Shown piece by piece: positions 10,201 to 19,262 of a stretch of 53,011 nt of DNA. This stretch comes from Acidobacteriaceae bacterium. GTDB lineage: Bacteria > Acidobacteriota > Terriglobia > Terriglobales > Acidobacteriaceae. The notes beneath the pieces are model-generated. The model was not told the origin of the DNA. It did not search any database and saw only the letters and a program-made list of their open reading frames with translations. The translations under genes were made by a program, and so were the position numbers. The stretch is taken from positions 1-53,011 of the forward strand of contig PKXQ01000132.1 in assembly GCA_003132405.1 (NCBI GenBank), given 5' to 3'. How positions within the stretch are numbered: the first letter of the stretch is position 1; the number at the start of each line of letters is the position of its first letter.

Positions 10201-10563
10201 AGGCACGTCGGCCTGCACTTCCACTCTCTCGTCGACTCGTCCCGGCGTCATCGTTAGATTTGCGCGCTGCGGGCCTTCAACCGCTACCACGATGTTGGTC
10301 GCCGTCTGCGTGCGGAAACCTTCCTTAGTGGCAGTGATCGAGTAATTGCCCAGCTGCAACTCGCTAAAACTGTAGTTGCCATCCGTGTCGGTGATGCTCT
10401 CGCGCACCAGTCCCGTGTCGGTATTGGTGGCGCTGACCTTGGCCCCGGCGACCGAGGCTCCGGTCGCGTCGGTAATCGTTCCCAGAATTCCGCCGCGGAA
10501 GCTCTGCCCAAACGCGACTCCCGCCAACACCAACACTACTAGCAACATCCATCGCAGATTCAT
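7270..10563 (-). CDS. TonB-dependent receptor with carboxypeptidase-regulatory N-terminal domain
   Basis: A 1097-residue outer-membrane receptor of the Oar-like type abundant in Acidobacteriota. A signal peptide (residues 1-19, ending VAFGQ) is followed by a carboxypeptidase-regulatory-like beta-sandwich at about 22-105 (GTITDATGASVAGAKVSATN, TDTDGNYSFSELQLGNYSIT). A plug domain follows at about 115-250 (LPVNGRDFMKMLTAVPG, SVNGNRGRSNNFLLDGTDMN, IVNIVTKSGTNSLHG). The large C-terminal barrel ends ...IQVAARFSF, a canonical aromatic outer-membrane terminus. Substrates are unknown; such receptors in this phylum are usually assumed to import oligosaccharides or other polymers. The next upstream gene on the same strand is another carboxypeptidase-regulatory barrel protein. 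The gap of about 190 bases suggests its own promoter. Confidence 0.93.
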   Translation of the reverse strand: MNLRWMLLVVLVLAGVAFGQSFRGGILGTITDATGASVAGAKVSATNTDTGLVRESITDTDGNYSFSELQLGNYSITATKEGFRTQTATNIVVAVEGPQRANLTMTPGRVDERVEVQADVPLVETSSNTLGGTIQAEDFKDLPVNGRDFMKMLTAVPGANADPSSVNDSPGSFGVFSVNGNRGRSNNFLLDGTDMNDGFRNDNAINEGGVFGIPATLLPVDAIQEMAILNNTEAEYGRNSGSIVNIVTKSGTNSLHGSVFEYFRNNALDARNYFNASPAPQNAFHNNQFGGSLGGPIIKDKTFFLFSYEGQREIVGFPSQATIPSQAEINTAAAVVGGINPIIQNILNTNPWGVLPATGNNLDGSFTEEVNAPSTNRLDSLITKIDQHIGNNDLLTGRYYFGDSSQSAPLAIVGGDVLPGFNTVVPTRVQVVSLSYTHVITPRLLSEIRGGWNRFAETFSAQDSSLNPASLGLNTTNADFTSVDNGLPVINVGGFAGMGSSKSDPRGRVDSNVHYLSNFAYNRGSHNWKFGYEFRRTTVNQYFDLNHRGTLDFNSLSDFLGGNITGGGSQTAGSSHRHTYQNSFAFYLQDNFRVSHRLTLNYGLRWDYYGVIGEKNDLFSILNSSYDLVEVGTSGAPSSLYPKDYHNFSPRFGAAYDVFGTGKTVFRLGYGFAYDAFSQDFFAGQIPYVSSNAGPLFNDVGPSPISYGSALAGTNVLQPEVCGGYGAIPVPNSSLCTGPIYGGFGPVDVFTVDQHLRTPYVQNYNLNIEQQVNSKTAVSIAYVGSSGRKLFRFIDLNQGDPATGVRPLTALGLPYGYVLDFQSSAISNYNSLQMRLNVRDLHGFTSTANYTYSHSIDTASDGQDYTPFQAQPQNSFNPRGDRSNSGFDVRQRFSWLWDYRIPEAHSMHLVSGGWSISGVVSLVTGMPFSVLDYDNFNNTGEYYERPDLVGNPFAGSSGPTNYLNLSAFAASCTGGPVGTPPTFACSGNYHFGSSARNGFYGPHYRNLDFSLNKDTKLTERVSMQLRADFFNLFNHPNFANPVLPSFNVLWNQNGINPNTGQGTGFFPLTVTPDVGAQNPFLGGGGPRDIQVAARFSF

Positions 10564-10757
10564 TGCTTCTTCTCCTTGGCGCGATTCCCTTCAGCGCGAG
10601 TCGTCGCGGACAGCGGAGCGAACGCTCGCTCTACGACCGCGAAATAGGGCTTCTGCAAGATCGCGGAATTATAAACGAGTACGCACGAAAGATCAGCGTT
10701 CAACTTCACGGAAAGAAGTAATGGAAAGGATCAGCAGAAAGAATCTGAAGGCGAGGA

Positions 10758-12515
10758 CTAGAAGCTGAAGGCCACGCCGCCGCGGACCGAGCGCGCTGAC
10801 TGCACCAGATAAAGCGTGCGGCCATCCCGGCCCATCACCGGCACATAACCCTGCGCAAGGAGGTTTCGCAGGTCCATCAGAATTTCCAGGTGACCGGCAA
10901 AAAACCGGGCGGGAATCGGTTGCCGCAGACAAACGTTCAAATAAGGATAAGCTTGGCCCGGTGAGGTGTCGAAGAGATCGACCGGAGTCAACGCGCGCCC
11001 GCCAGTATGGCGATACGACGCGGTCCAATGTGTCTTCGACTTGGGAATCGATCCGCTGAACTTCGCGGCCACGGCTTGGCGCCGCTCAGCGCGAATCCAC
11101 TCGCGCGCGTCCTCCAGCTGAACATCCGGACGCGACAGGTCGAGCACGCTCCCGTAGGAATACTCTAAGGTCGCAGCCAGATCGGAGTATATCTTCTGCT
11201 GCAACACCGCGCGCATGCCGTTCGTGGCGAAATCGTTCCCCTGATAGCTGAAGGTGCCGGAGTAAATGTCTGGCAGCACATCACCCAGTTCCGCGGTATT
11301 TTCGGCGGCCGACATTTCGCCCACTCCGGATAGCACGGGATCGACGAGGTGGTCCGAATAATATGCCACTTGCATGCTGGTTCGGCCGACGCGCTGGGAG
11401 AGCGATATTTCCTGATGATGAGCCCTCTCAACTGCCGGAGTAAAGCTCGTAATGCTCATCCGCGGCGCGGTCTCGCTTAAATCTGCCGAAGTCGACTCGA
11501 TGCCATCGTCCAAATGATTCTCGACGCCCGTATGCGGAACCGAGCTGGCATATTGATATTCGACGACGGTGTTCGGAGTAAGGTGCAAGTCTGCCGATCC
11601 AAACGGCTTGAACGCGCGCACCCGCCCCATAAACTGAATGGTTTGTAATTCGCTTCCCAGCTTCATCTCCAACCGGTCACCGAGCACGACTCGATCGGAG
11701 CTGGTCACCGAAAGCGCTTGCAGCGACTCGTCCAGCATGTCATTGGTATCAGGCGAATTCAGCCGCAGAACCGTGATCGCCACCGAAGGCTCAAAGACTC
11801 CGTTGAAGCGATTGGTATAGGTGGTGCGCAAAACGGCTGAGGGAATACTCTGGCCGTCCGCGTCATAGCCAAGATTGCCATTGAGTCGAAGTGTGCCGCT
11901 CGACAACAGCGACCGCTCGACGGCGAAACCGGCCGTCATGTCGGAGGGACTGCCAAAACCCTGGCTCGGCGATCCGCCGAGAAGCGTGATAGCACCTTTC
12001 AAACCGTGGGACGCGTTTCCGCTCTGCTCGACTACCGTCGTTCCATCTGGAAGCACGCGCAAGATAGGACGGTTGGCGACAGAGCGCAGCGTCCACTTCC
12101 AATCGTCATCGTCCACCGGGCCGCGCAGCGGCACCAATTGAATCGCCTCAAAAAGCGTGGTCAAGGTGACGTTGACCATCAACCTTGCGCCCGGGCGCAG
12201 GCCGATTTTTTCTCGCAAAGTAGGCAGGAATGACGGCGCGCTTACCTTGACGCTGTAGGTTCCGGGAAGCAGGCTTGAAACCGAGTAGAAGCCACGATCG
12301 TCGGTAAAAACCTTGAATGTAAAAGCCTTGAGCGCCTGGGCTGTCGAACCGAGAATCTCCACTGCGGCGCCCATTTGCGGCGCGCCGCTACCGTCGCGAA
12401 CGTATCCAGATATCGCACCCGAGACTGCGCCGAAGGCAGTTCCCGACAAGATCGGCAAAACCGCGACTGCAGCCACGGCCACGACGATCATCCGGAACCC
12501 GAGCTTTTGAAACAT
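10758..12515 (-). CDS. Outer-membrane barrel-like protein with carboxypeptidase-regulatory domain
   Basis: A 585-residue exported protein. A signal peptide (about 1-30) is followed by a carboxypeptidase-regulatory-like domain at about 32-120 (GAISGYVRDGSGAPQMGAAV, DDRGFYSVSSLLPGTYSVKV). The remaining roughly 450 residues have alternating polar/hydrophobic strands, few cysteines and the terminus GGVAFSF, as in outer-membrane barrels. It lacks an obvious plug domain, unlike the TonB receptor downstream. It may be a degenerate or simplified relative of those receptors. It lies 34 bases downstream of the GWxTD gene stop on the same strand, so the two are probably co-transcribed. Substrate unknown. 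Confidence 0.75.
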   Translation of the reverse strand: MFQKLGFRMIVVAVAAVAVLPILSGTAFGAVSGAISGYVRDGSGAPQMGAAVEILGSTAQALKAFTFKVFTDDRGFYSVSSLLPGTYSVKVSAPSFLPTLREKIGLRPGARLMVNVTLTTLFEAIQLVPLRGPVDDDDWKWTLRSVANRPILRVLPDGTTVVEQSGNASHGLKGAITLLGGSPSQGFGSPSDMTAGFAVERSLLSSGTLRLNGNLGYDADGQSIPSAVLRTTYTNRFNGVFEPSVAITVLRLNSPDTNDMLDESLQALSVTSSDRVVLGDRLEMKLGSELQTIQFMGRVRAFKPFGSADLHLTPNTVVEYQYASSVPHTGVENHLDDGIESTSADLSETAPRMSITSFTPAVERAHHQEISLSQRVGRTSMQVAYYSDHLVDPVLSGVGEMSAAENTAELGDVLPDIYSGTFSYQGNDFATNGMRAVLQQKIYSDLAATLEYSYGSVLDLSRPDVQLEDAREWIRAERRQAVAAKFSGSIPKSKTHWTASYRHTGGRALTPVDLFDTSPGQAYPYLNVCLRQPIPARFFAGHLEILMDLRNLLAQGYVPVMGRDGRTLYLVQSARSVRGGVAFSF

Positions 12516-12549
12516 TCTCGCCCACCACCTCTGGGAACCAGGCAGCCGT

Positions 12550-14283
12550 TTACTCGACAGCGAAAGTAGCCGTCGGGCCCACTGTCTGCTTGGATAGGTT
12601 GTCGTTCACTTTGATCTCGATCTTGTACAAGCCCGGGTGCAGGTTCGCGGCAGAAAGTGTCTTCTGCAGCGTAACCTGGTCGCCCACATTCCCCATTGTG
12701 TCGGTCGACTCAACTGTGTGGATGACAGCCTTGTTGCTGGCGTCGGTGACATTGTACTCGAATGTGGCCGAAGGTTTATGGGTCTTTTCGTCCACGCTGA
12801 GATTGTAAACCTGCATCCAGAAATTCAGCTTCTGGTTGCGCTTGAAGGAGATCGGCTTGCCATCGGAAGACGCGACGCGTGGCCGCACTTTAGTAGTCCC
12901 GATCACGAAGTTACCGGTGCCGACATTCTTCGTCGCGACCGGCTCCATCTGATCGGCGATGATGAGCGTAGAGCTACTCAGCTTATCTTCGCTGAAGTCC
13001 GGTATTACGATCGCGCGCTCCCAACTCCCTGTGCGGTCCCCGTTGACATCCTTCACGACGATGTCGAGACGGTAGCGATTCTGGCTCATGCGCAGCGGCA
13101 AAGCCTTCCAGTACACCGAAGAATTTTCGGCCGTCTTGGGAAGCAATTCCACAGGTACGTCGACCTGTACTGTGTCTTCAAAGGTCTGCACGATCTTTCC
13201 CGTAAGCGTTGTCACGCGCCCGAAAATATTGACCGTGCCGCGTTCGATTCCTTCCTTGTTCTGGAAAGTGATGTCGCGGTTCTTGATCTGAATCGTAACC
13301 GGAACGAGCACCGTGTCGCCGGTGACCCTTACGAAATCCGCGCGCACGTCAAAGGGCATGAGGTTGACGCTGATCTTGTGGCTGACCACCTCTTCCAGAT
13401 CTTTGAACTTGACCGCCGGAGCCGCCTGCAATTTAGCAAACTGCTCCAGGCGATCGAATTGCTTCGACTGCAAATCCTGATTGAAGGGTCCGGCGCCCAA
13501 CTGTTCTAACCCGCCATTGGTAAAGCGACTTGACTTGTTCGCCATGCCCATTTGCTCATACAAGGTCAGGCCGGCATTCGGCGTCATTTTCAAGGCGTCT
13601 TTTTCTGAACGATCGAGCGTCATGTGATAATCGCCGCACATGCAAGTATCGACAAACTCGATCATCACTTCCTGCCCGATCCCCTCTATGTAGCGATAGC
13701 GCCAGGTTTCAAACGGGAAGGTAGAAGTCTCGCCCCCGCCTTCCTCCATTGGCCGCTCATAGCTGCCGCCGGAAGGATGCGAATCAATTTCGTCCGCCGG
13801 CCCGAACACGATGTACATGCGGCCGCGATCAGACTTCCAACCAGGAATGCCAGCAGCGAAATGCTCGTTGGCATATGCGATGCGACGGTAGTGCTCTTCT
13901 TTAAACTCGTTTTCTTCGGTGTCCGGCGTAGGATCGCGGCGCTGCCAGAACGCTTCGATAAACTGGTCGCGCTCTTCATCGTTCGACAGCTGCATGAACG
14001 CCGACTTTTCCTGGTCGGTAATGATCCAGCGCACATCCTCGTCGAGCCACTTGCGATAGGTCTTGCTTAACTCGATCCTGAGCGCCTTAGCATTGGCCTT
14101 TCTCTGTTTATCGGGAATCGGACGCTTGAGCGGGTCGACCTGGCTCCCCTGCGCAGTCGCGCCGTTATTGTCAACGTCTTTCGCGTCCTTGTCCTGAGCT
14201 TGAGACACGGCGGCAAAAGCCATCGACATTGCACCCGCCAACACCACTGCCGAGCAACGATTCAAGAAACCTGCAGAGAACAT
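12550..14283 (-). CDS. GWxTD-domain exported protein
   Basis: A 577-residue protein with a signal peptide (1-29, ending SQAQD). The N-terminal half matches the GWxTD domain family of Acidobacteriota and Bacteroidetes-like phyla: WLDEDVRWIITDQEKSAF, then FIEAFWQRRDPTPDTEENEF, RIAYANEHF, and GWKSDRGRMYIVFGPADEID. The C-terminal half is built of beta-sandwich-like segments (TVLVPVTIQIKNRDITF, NLHPGLYKIEIKVND). The family's biochemical role is not established; its members are periplasmic or surface proteins often encoded near TPR proteins or TonB systems. Here it heads a minus-strand run with two outer-membrane genes. The spelling WIITD replaces the signature GW.TD. Confidence 0.85.
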   Translation of the reverse strand: MFSAGFLNRCSAVVLAGAMSMAFAAVSQAQDKDAKDVDNNGATAQGSQVDPLKRPIPDKQRKANAKALRIELSKTYRKWLDEDVRWIITDQEKSAFMQLSNDEERDQFIEAFWQRRDPTPDTEENEFKEEHYRRIAYANEHFAAGIPGWKSDRGRMYIVFGPADEIDSHPSGGSYERPMEEGGGETSTFPFETWRYRYIEGIGQEVMIEFVDTCMCGDYHMTLDRSEKDALKMTPNAGLTLYEQMGMANKSSRFTNGGLEQLGAGPFNQDLQSKQFDRLEQFAKLQAAPAVKFKDLEEVVSHKISVNLMPFDVRADFVRVTGDTVLVPVTIQIKNRDITFQNKEGIERGTVNIFGRVTTLTGKIVQTFEDTVQVDVPVELLPKTAENSSVYWKALPLRMSQNRYRLDIVVKDVNGDRTGSWERAIVIPDFSEDKLSSSTLIIADQMEPVATKNVGTGNFVIGTTKVRPRVASSDGKPISFKRNQKLNFWMQVYNLSVDEKTHKPSATFEYNVTDASNKAVIHTVESTDTMGNVGDQVTLQKTLSAANLHPGLYKIEIKVNDNLSKQTVGPTATFAVE

Positions 14284-14749
14284 AGGAAGGCCAACCTCAT
14301 GCGAAACACCAGTTGCCTAATTCTATGTTCATTGGATACAACAAGGCAAGGAGAAGTGGCTTGGCGCAAAAAGATTTCTTGCGCCCAAGTCGGCTGGTAA
14401 ATCCCTTAAGAATCCGCGTCTTGCGTCGAGGTAGCTCGACCAGTTGCGGGATCTCAGATGGCGCGCCAATCGGAAATACTCAACCCATATCCCCAGCCGA
14501 TTGACGGCAGAGCGCGATATAATGAATTGCGCCGCAGGTCTCCCAGCGTAAGCCGACCGAAGCAACATGGGATATGCCTGTTTCGCAGGATCTTGGGAAC
14601 TTTCCTCCTCGCCTGAGCGTAACCACTGATGCGCAATCGTGGTGCGTTCGCGCCGTTCTGTTACCAGGACACGAGGCTAAGATTAGTTAAGGAGATGAGG
14701 CTTCCCGGCAATTTAGGGCTGCTTCAATAAAAAGAATTAGATCATCATC
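14284..14749. other. Divergent intergenic region
   Basis: 466 bases between the divergent GWxTD and adaptor genes, expected to hold both promoters. Small frames of 60-80 codons on the minus strand are arginine-rich and lack ribosome sites. No repeat or riboswitch fold was recognised. Confidence 0.4.
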
Positions 14750-16144
14750 ATGAAAACCTGGAAGAAAGTGTTGATTGGCGTAGGCGCAGCCCTGGTGCTG
14801 GTCGTCATCGTCTCCGTCACCGTCTACCAGAGCCGCAAAAACCTTGTGACGGTTCAGACTGGCAAGGTTCAAAAGCAGAATCTGGCCTCCATTGTGAGCG
14901 CCTCGGGTGAAATCAAGCCCAAGACTTACGTGAACATCGGAGCCAACGCTTTCGGCAAGATCATCAAGCTTCATGTCAAGGAAGGCGACCGCGTGACGAA
15001 AGGGCAGTTGTTGGCGCAACTCGAGAACGTGCAGTCCTCGGCCGACGTCAATGCCACACGCGCCTCAGTGCAGGCTGCCCAGACCGATGCCATAGCCGCC
15101 GACGCCGCTTTGAATACCTCTCTCGCGGACTTGAACCGGGCAAAATCCGACGCCGTCCACGCGAAACTCGATTGGGATCGCGCCCAAGGACTGTACAACG
15201 CGGCCTTGATCGCCAAGCAGGATTACGACATCAAGAAAGCTGCATGGGAGACCGCTGATGCCGGACTGGCCCAAGCCGAAGCCAAGGTTGCACAGGCGAG
15301 GGCACAGAAAGATTCGGCTGACAAACACATCTCGCAGAATGAGGCTAATCTCACCCGCGTCTCCGACGTCCTGCAAAAGACCACGTACGAAGCGCCTTTT
15401 GACGGCGTCATCACCAATCTTCCGGTGCGCGAAGGCGAGACGGTAGTCATCGGAATTCAGAATTCACCAGGCAGCACCCTGATGACGCTGGCCGACATGT
15501 CCGTGATCACATCTGAGGTCAAGGTGGACGAGACCGACATCGTCAACGTTCGCCTCGGCCAGCCCGCGGACGTGACCATCGACGCCATCCCTCACAAGGT
15601 CTTTCATGGTATCGTCAGCGAAATTGGCGACAATGCCATCGTCCGCTCAACTGGTGTAGCTACATCGCAGGCTACCTCGACGAGCGAAGAAGCGAAGGAC
15701 TTCAAAGTGGTTGTGACGCTCACCGATCCGCCACCGGACTTGCGCCCCGGCCTCTCTTCGACGGCTAAGATTACGACTGCGGTTCGCGGCAGCGTATTGA
15801 GCATTCCTATTCAGGCGCTGACCGTGCGCACGCAGGCAGACCTCGCACCTAAGGACGCAAAGGGCAACAGCAGTAACAATGTGCAGGCCGCGTCCAGCGC
15901 GCCAGTCGACGCCGCCAAGCAAAAGGAAGAAGTGCAGGGAGTATTCGTGATCCGCAACAAGAAAGCTGAATTCGTTCCGGTCGATACCGGCATCAGCGGC
16001 ACCACGGATATAGAGGTCCTCAAAGGCTTACAAGATGGTGACGAAGTAATCACCGGTAGTTATAAAGTTTTGCGTACGCTGAAGCCGGGCACGAGTGTCA
16101 AAATAGATAACTCGGTCCCGAAAAAAGAAGATGAGAGTAGCTAG
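14750..16144 (+). CDS. RND/MacA-type periplasmic adaptor protein
   Basis: A 464-residue membrane-fusion protein. It has one N-terminal membrane anchor (about 7-25) and a first lipoyl/barrel half with SIVSASGEIKPKTYVNIGAN and KLHVKEGDRVTKGQLLAQLE. A long alpha-hairpin follows, rich in Ala/Gln/Asp (about 85-200). The second lipoyl half has YEAPFDGVITNLPVREGETV, and the beta-barrel contains GQPADVTIDAIP and LRPGLSSTAKI. A membrane-proximal domain ends in GLQDGDEVITGSYKVLR. Such proteins bridge an inner-membrane exporter and an outer-membrane channel. A MacB-type ATPase gene follows 195 bases later, but no permease gene is here. The ATG at 14750 has only a weak ribosome site. Confidence 0.9.
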   Translation: MKTWKKVLIGVGAALVLVVIVSVTVYQSRKNLVTVQTGKVQKQNLASIVSASGEIKPKTYVNIGANAFGKIIKLHVKEGDRVTKGQLLAQLENVQSSADVNATRASVQAAQTDAIAADAALNTSLADLNRAKSDAVHAKLDWDRAQGLYNAALIAKQDYDIKKAAWETADAGLAQAEAKVAQARAQKDSADKHISQNEANLTRVSDVLQKTTYEAPFDGVITNLPVREGETVVIGIQNSPGSTLMTLADMSVITSEVKVDETDIVNVRLGQPADVTIDAIPHKVFHGIVSEIGDNAIVRSTGVATSQATSTSEEAKDFKVVVTLTDPPPDLRPGLSSTAKITTAVRGSVLSIPIQALTVRTQADLAPKDAKGNSSNNVQAASSAPVDAAKQKEEVQGVFVIRNKKAEFVPVDTGISGTTDIEVLKGLQDGDEVITGSYKVLRTLKPGTSVKIDNSVPKKEDESS

Positions 16145-16338
16145 TCTTGTATCAGGATTCGCTCTAAGTTTCGTACTAAGTTTCGTATCAGGGCATCGCT
16201 TTAGCGATGCGGAAAAGCGTCAGGAAGAAACACCCCCTTTAGGGGCTGGACATCTAACCTCTGACCAGTTGGAACGTCCAAGATAGAACGGCGATAGGAG
16301 CGTGCGTGCCCGAGCCCGAAGCGCATAAGGAGAACAAG

Positions 16339-17079
16339 ATGGCGACCGCCGAAGTATACCCAATCGATAAGCCCGCGAATTGGGCTGCGCCCAACTCCTA
16401 CATGATCTCCACCGAAGATCTGTGGAAGACCTATGACATGGGCTCCGAGCAGGTGCACGCGCTGCGCGGCATCAACCTCCAGATCCAACGCAACGAATAC
16501 GTCGCCATCATGGGTCCGTCCGGCTCCGGCAAATCGACGCTGATGAACCTGATTGGCTGCCTCGATTCGCCCTCCAAAGGCCACTACTGGCTCAATGGAC
16601 AACTGGTCAGCGAACTCGATGATGACGAACTCGCCCGCATCCGCAACAAAGAAATCGGATTCGTTTTCCAGACCTTTAACCTTCTGGCCCGCGCCACATC
16701 ACTCCACAACGTCGAGCTCCCGCTGATCTATGCCGGAGTTCCCTCCGATGAGCGCGCCGAGCGCGCCAAGGCTGCGCTTACCTCGGTCGGCATGGAATCT
16801 CGCATGAACCACAAGCCCAACGAACTCTCCGGCGGACAACGCCAGCGCGTCGCCATCGCGCGCGCCCTCGTCAATAAGCCAGCCATTATTCTCGCCGACG
16901 AACCCACCGGCAATCTCGATTCACAAACCGGCAATGAGATCATGGCCCTCTTCGACCGCCTGCATTCCGAAGGCAACACCATCGTCCTGGTGACGCACGA
17001 GCACGATATTGCCGAGTACGCCCACCGCATCGTCTCCATCAGGGACGGCGTGGTCGCCAAGGACGAGGTAAAGCGGTAG
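16339..17079 (+). CDS. MacB/LolD-type ABC transporter ATP-binding protein
   Basis: A 246-residue nucleotide-binding subunit. Walker [10 protein letters not shown] is at about 59-67, the Q-loop FVFQTFN follows, the signature [15 protein letters not shown] is near 155, Walker [12 protein letters not shown] near 180, and the switch His is in LVTHEHD. The [11 protein letters not shown] and [19 protein letters not shown] regions are typical of the MacB/LolD/FtsE branch that powers mechanotransmission or export permeases. The start at 16339 is chosen because AAGGAG sits at 16327-16332; an upstream start at 16306 is in frame but lacks such a site. The preceding adaptor gene suggests a tripartite export pump. 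The expected permease is not adjacent: the next gene is unrelated and on the opposite strand. Confidence 0.92.
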   Translation: MATAEVYPIDKPANWAAPNSYMISTEDLWKTYDMGSEQVHALRGINLQIQRNEYVAIMGPSGSGKSTLMNLIGCLDSPSKGHYWLNGQLVSELDDDELARIRNKEIGFVFQTFNLLARATSLHNVELPLIYAGVPSDERAERAKAALTSVGMESRMNHKPNELSGGQRQRVAIARALVNKPAIILADEPTGNLDSQTGNEIMALFDRLHSEGNTIVLVTHEHDIAEYAHRIVSIRDGVVAKDEVKR

Positions 17080-17123
17080 GCTTAGGCTCATCCGGGTTAC
17101 TCCGCGGCGTTAATTCTCCGCGT

Positions 17124-19019
17124 TTACTTCCCAGCGAGAAGTGATCGCTCTGCCTTCTGCGCTTCGGAGAGATTTGGCGAGAAGCGGGCCACTCGCTCGT
17201 AAATCGCCTTGGCTTCCTCTAGTTGTCCTTTCTGTTTCAGAGCATCGGCGAGCAACAGAAATCCCACATCGGTTGGCTCTATCGCCATCGCACGCGAGTA
17301 CTGGCCAACCGCTTCGGTCAAGTCTCCATTTTTTTCCGCGATCAAGCCCAGTCCAATCATCGCCATGGTCCGATGGGGCGCCAACTGCAGAGCCGTTTCG
17401 TAGCATTGCTTCGCAGCCGCTAACTCACCCATTTGGCGATACGCCGACCCAAGATTGCCGTAGGCCCTGGCGCGGATGTCTACATCGAGCGCGTACAGAG
17501 TCACGATCCGATATCGATCAATGGCTGCCGATAGATTGCCCCGTCCGTGTTCATAAGCCCCGAGATTCAAATTAGCGGGCATATCATCGGCGCGAATCGC
17601 GAGCGCAGCCCGAAAATGCGCTGCCGCCTCATCTTTTCTGTCTTCCCCGAACAGGACCCCCCCTAAGTTATCCTCTGCCACGTAATTGTCGTGAGTAAGC
17701 GCCACGGTGCGCTCCCAAAATGACTGCGTATCGCGCCAATAGTCAACCTGCCTGTACGTGAGCATTCCCAAAACGAGCAGACACGAAACTGCTGGCAGCG
17801 CAAGCCACGCGTTCGGAAGTCGGTGAGCATGAGCCCAGTCGGCCACCTGCCAGGTCAACATCACAAACAAGCCAATGAACGGAATGTAGGCATAGCGATC
17901 CGCCATCGCCTGAGCGCCCACCTGGACCAGTCCGATCATCGGTACGAGGCTTCCCACAAACCAGAACCATCCAACCGCAAGGTGCCGTTGATCGCGCGCA
18001 CGGATAACCCAGACGCTAACGAGCGCGATTAGAGATGCGGCCGCAGCTACTTCCCAGGTGGGATAAAGCTTCGTGGGATACGGGTACAGCACCACCAGCT
18101 TCGAGGGCCAGAACGCTTTTCCAAGATAGCTCGCGTAGGAGACGACGGCTGTCTCCACTCGCAAGAGAAAGCCGCATTGCGCAAGATTCCGAACCGCGCC
18201 TCCGGCTATCTGCGCCTTCATGGTTACCGCGGCGCTGGCAGCGGATAGCAGTAGCAATGGCACCTTCTCCAATACCAGCCGTCCCGCCGAGAATTTGGGG
18301 ATATCAGCATGCAGAGGCGGTGGTCCGTTGACCTGCGGAGCACAAATTCTGCACAGCGGCCAGTAATCCAGCAGCAACAGCAACAATGGAAATGCGATCA
18401 CCTGTGGCTTGGCGAGCAGAGCACACGCAAACAAAAAGGCCACAACACTGTAGCGGCGCAGCCCGGGTCCGCGCGCGTACCAATAGTAAGCATGGAGGGC
18501 GAGCAAAAACAGCAGCGTACTCAACACGTTCTTCCGCTGGGCCGCCCACGCCACGGACTCGACATTGATAGGGTGAAGCGCAAACAATGCGGCAACCATT
18601 AGGCTGCGCCAGCAGAATCCAGTGGCCCTCTGCAGCAGTAGAAAAAGAAGACCGGCGTTCAGCGCATGAAGCAAGACATTTACATAATGATGCCCGGCAG
18701 GGTTGAGACCGAAGAGTTGGCAGTCGAGAGCATGCGAAAGCCAGGTCAGAGGATGCCAATTCGCGAAGAAATAAGTGGTGAAGGCCCATTGCACAGTCGC
18801 CCACGTCAAACCGGCCCTCACATGAGGGTTGTCAGTAATGTATTCACTGTCGTCATATCCGATGAATCCATTGTGGATTATGGGGTTATAGCAAACCAGC
18901 ACAACCGCCACCAGCAGCAGGCAGAATACCGCCGCTCGCCGCGCCAGCGATCTTTCTGAGGACGGCGGGGTTCCTGCCTCTTCCAGACGTTTCATTACCG
19001 CGGCGGAAGACGAGCTCAT
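17124..19019 (-). CDS. TMTC-like polytopic membrane protein with C-terminal TPRs
   Basis: A 631-residue inner-membrane protein. The N-terminal part has about nine to eleven membrane segments and the loop motifs GYDDSEYITDNPHV, ANWHPLTWLSHALDCQLFG and AGHHYVNVLLHALNAG. These define the family related to eukaryotic TMTC O-mannosyltransferases and bacterial PMT-like proteins; the Asp-Asp after the first membrane helix is the presumed catalytic/metal pair. The C-terminal 200 residues form TPR repeats (AEDNLGGVLFGEDRKDEAAAHF, AYGNLGSAYRQMGELAAAKQ, AMIGLGLIAEKNGDLTEAVG). Proposed role is transfer of a sugar from a lipid carrier to exported proteins, by analogy only. It is convergent with the ABC gene, with 44 bases between the stops. 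Confidence 0.82.
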   Translation of the reverse strand: MSSSSAAVMKRLEEAGTPPSSERSLARRAAVFCLLLVAVVLVCYNPIIHNGFIGYDDSEYITDNPHVRAGLTWATVQWAFTTYFFANWHPLTWLSHALDCQLFGLNPAGHHYVNVLLHALNAGLLFLLLQRATGFCWRSLMVAALFALHPINVESVAWAAQRKNVLSTLLFLLALHAYYWYARGPGLRRYSVVAFLFACALLAKPQVIAFPLLLLLLDYWPLCRICAPQVNGPPPLHADIPKFSAGRLVLEKVPLLLLSAASAAVTMKAQIAGGAVRNLAQCGFLLRVETAVVSYASYLGKAFWPSKLVVLYPYPTKLYPTWEVAAAASLIALVSVWVIRARDQRHLAVGWFWFVGSLVPMIGLVQVGAQAMADRYAYIPFIGLFVMLTWQVADWAHAHRLPNAWLALPAVSCLLVLGMLTYRQVDYWRDTQSFWERTVALTHDNYVAEDNLGGVLFGEDRKDEAAAHFRAALAIRADDMPANLNLGAYEHGRGNLSAAIDRYRIVTLYALDVDIRARAYGNLGSAYRQMGELAAAKQCYETALQLAPHRTMAMIGLGLIAEKNGDLTEAVGQYSRAMAIEPTDVGFLLLADALKQKGQLEEAKAIYERVARFSPNLSEAQKAERSLLAGK

Positions 19020-19262
19020 GGGTGCAACTATTGTGACGAAGGCGGCGGCGCTTCGCGAGAAGAACTGTTATGCGGGGGTTCCGTTGGTCATGATGGGAGG
19101 CGGGAGAGTCGCCCCATCTAGCGGGGATTCGAAGATGAGGCCGTCGCGATACTGGCTACTCGCGACCCAGTATTACCTCGATGACTTTCCCCGCAGGCGT
19201 CGAGAGCGGCCAAAATCAATCTCGCAAAGCACTGCCCCGAATCATGAACTGGCTAGTCGGAT

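Noticed and set aside
14689..14730. Eleven-codon leader ORF (MRLPGNLGLLQ) before the adaptor gene
   Set aside because: AAGGAG directly abuts the ATG without spacing, and no attenuator-like hairpin or regulatory codon run is seen.
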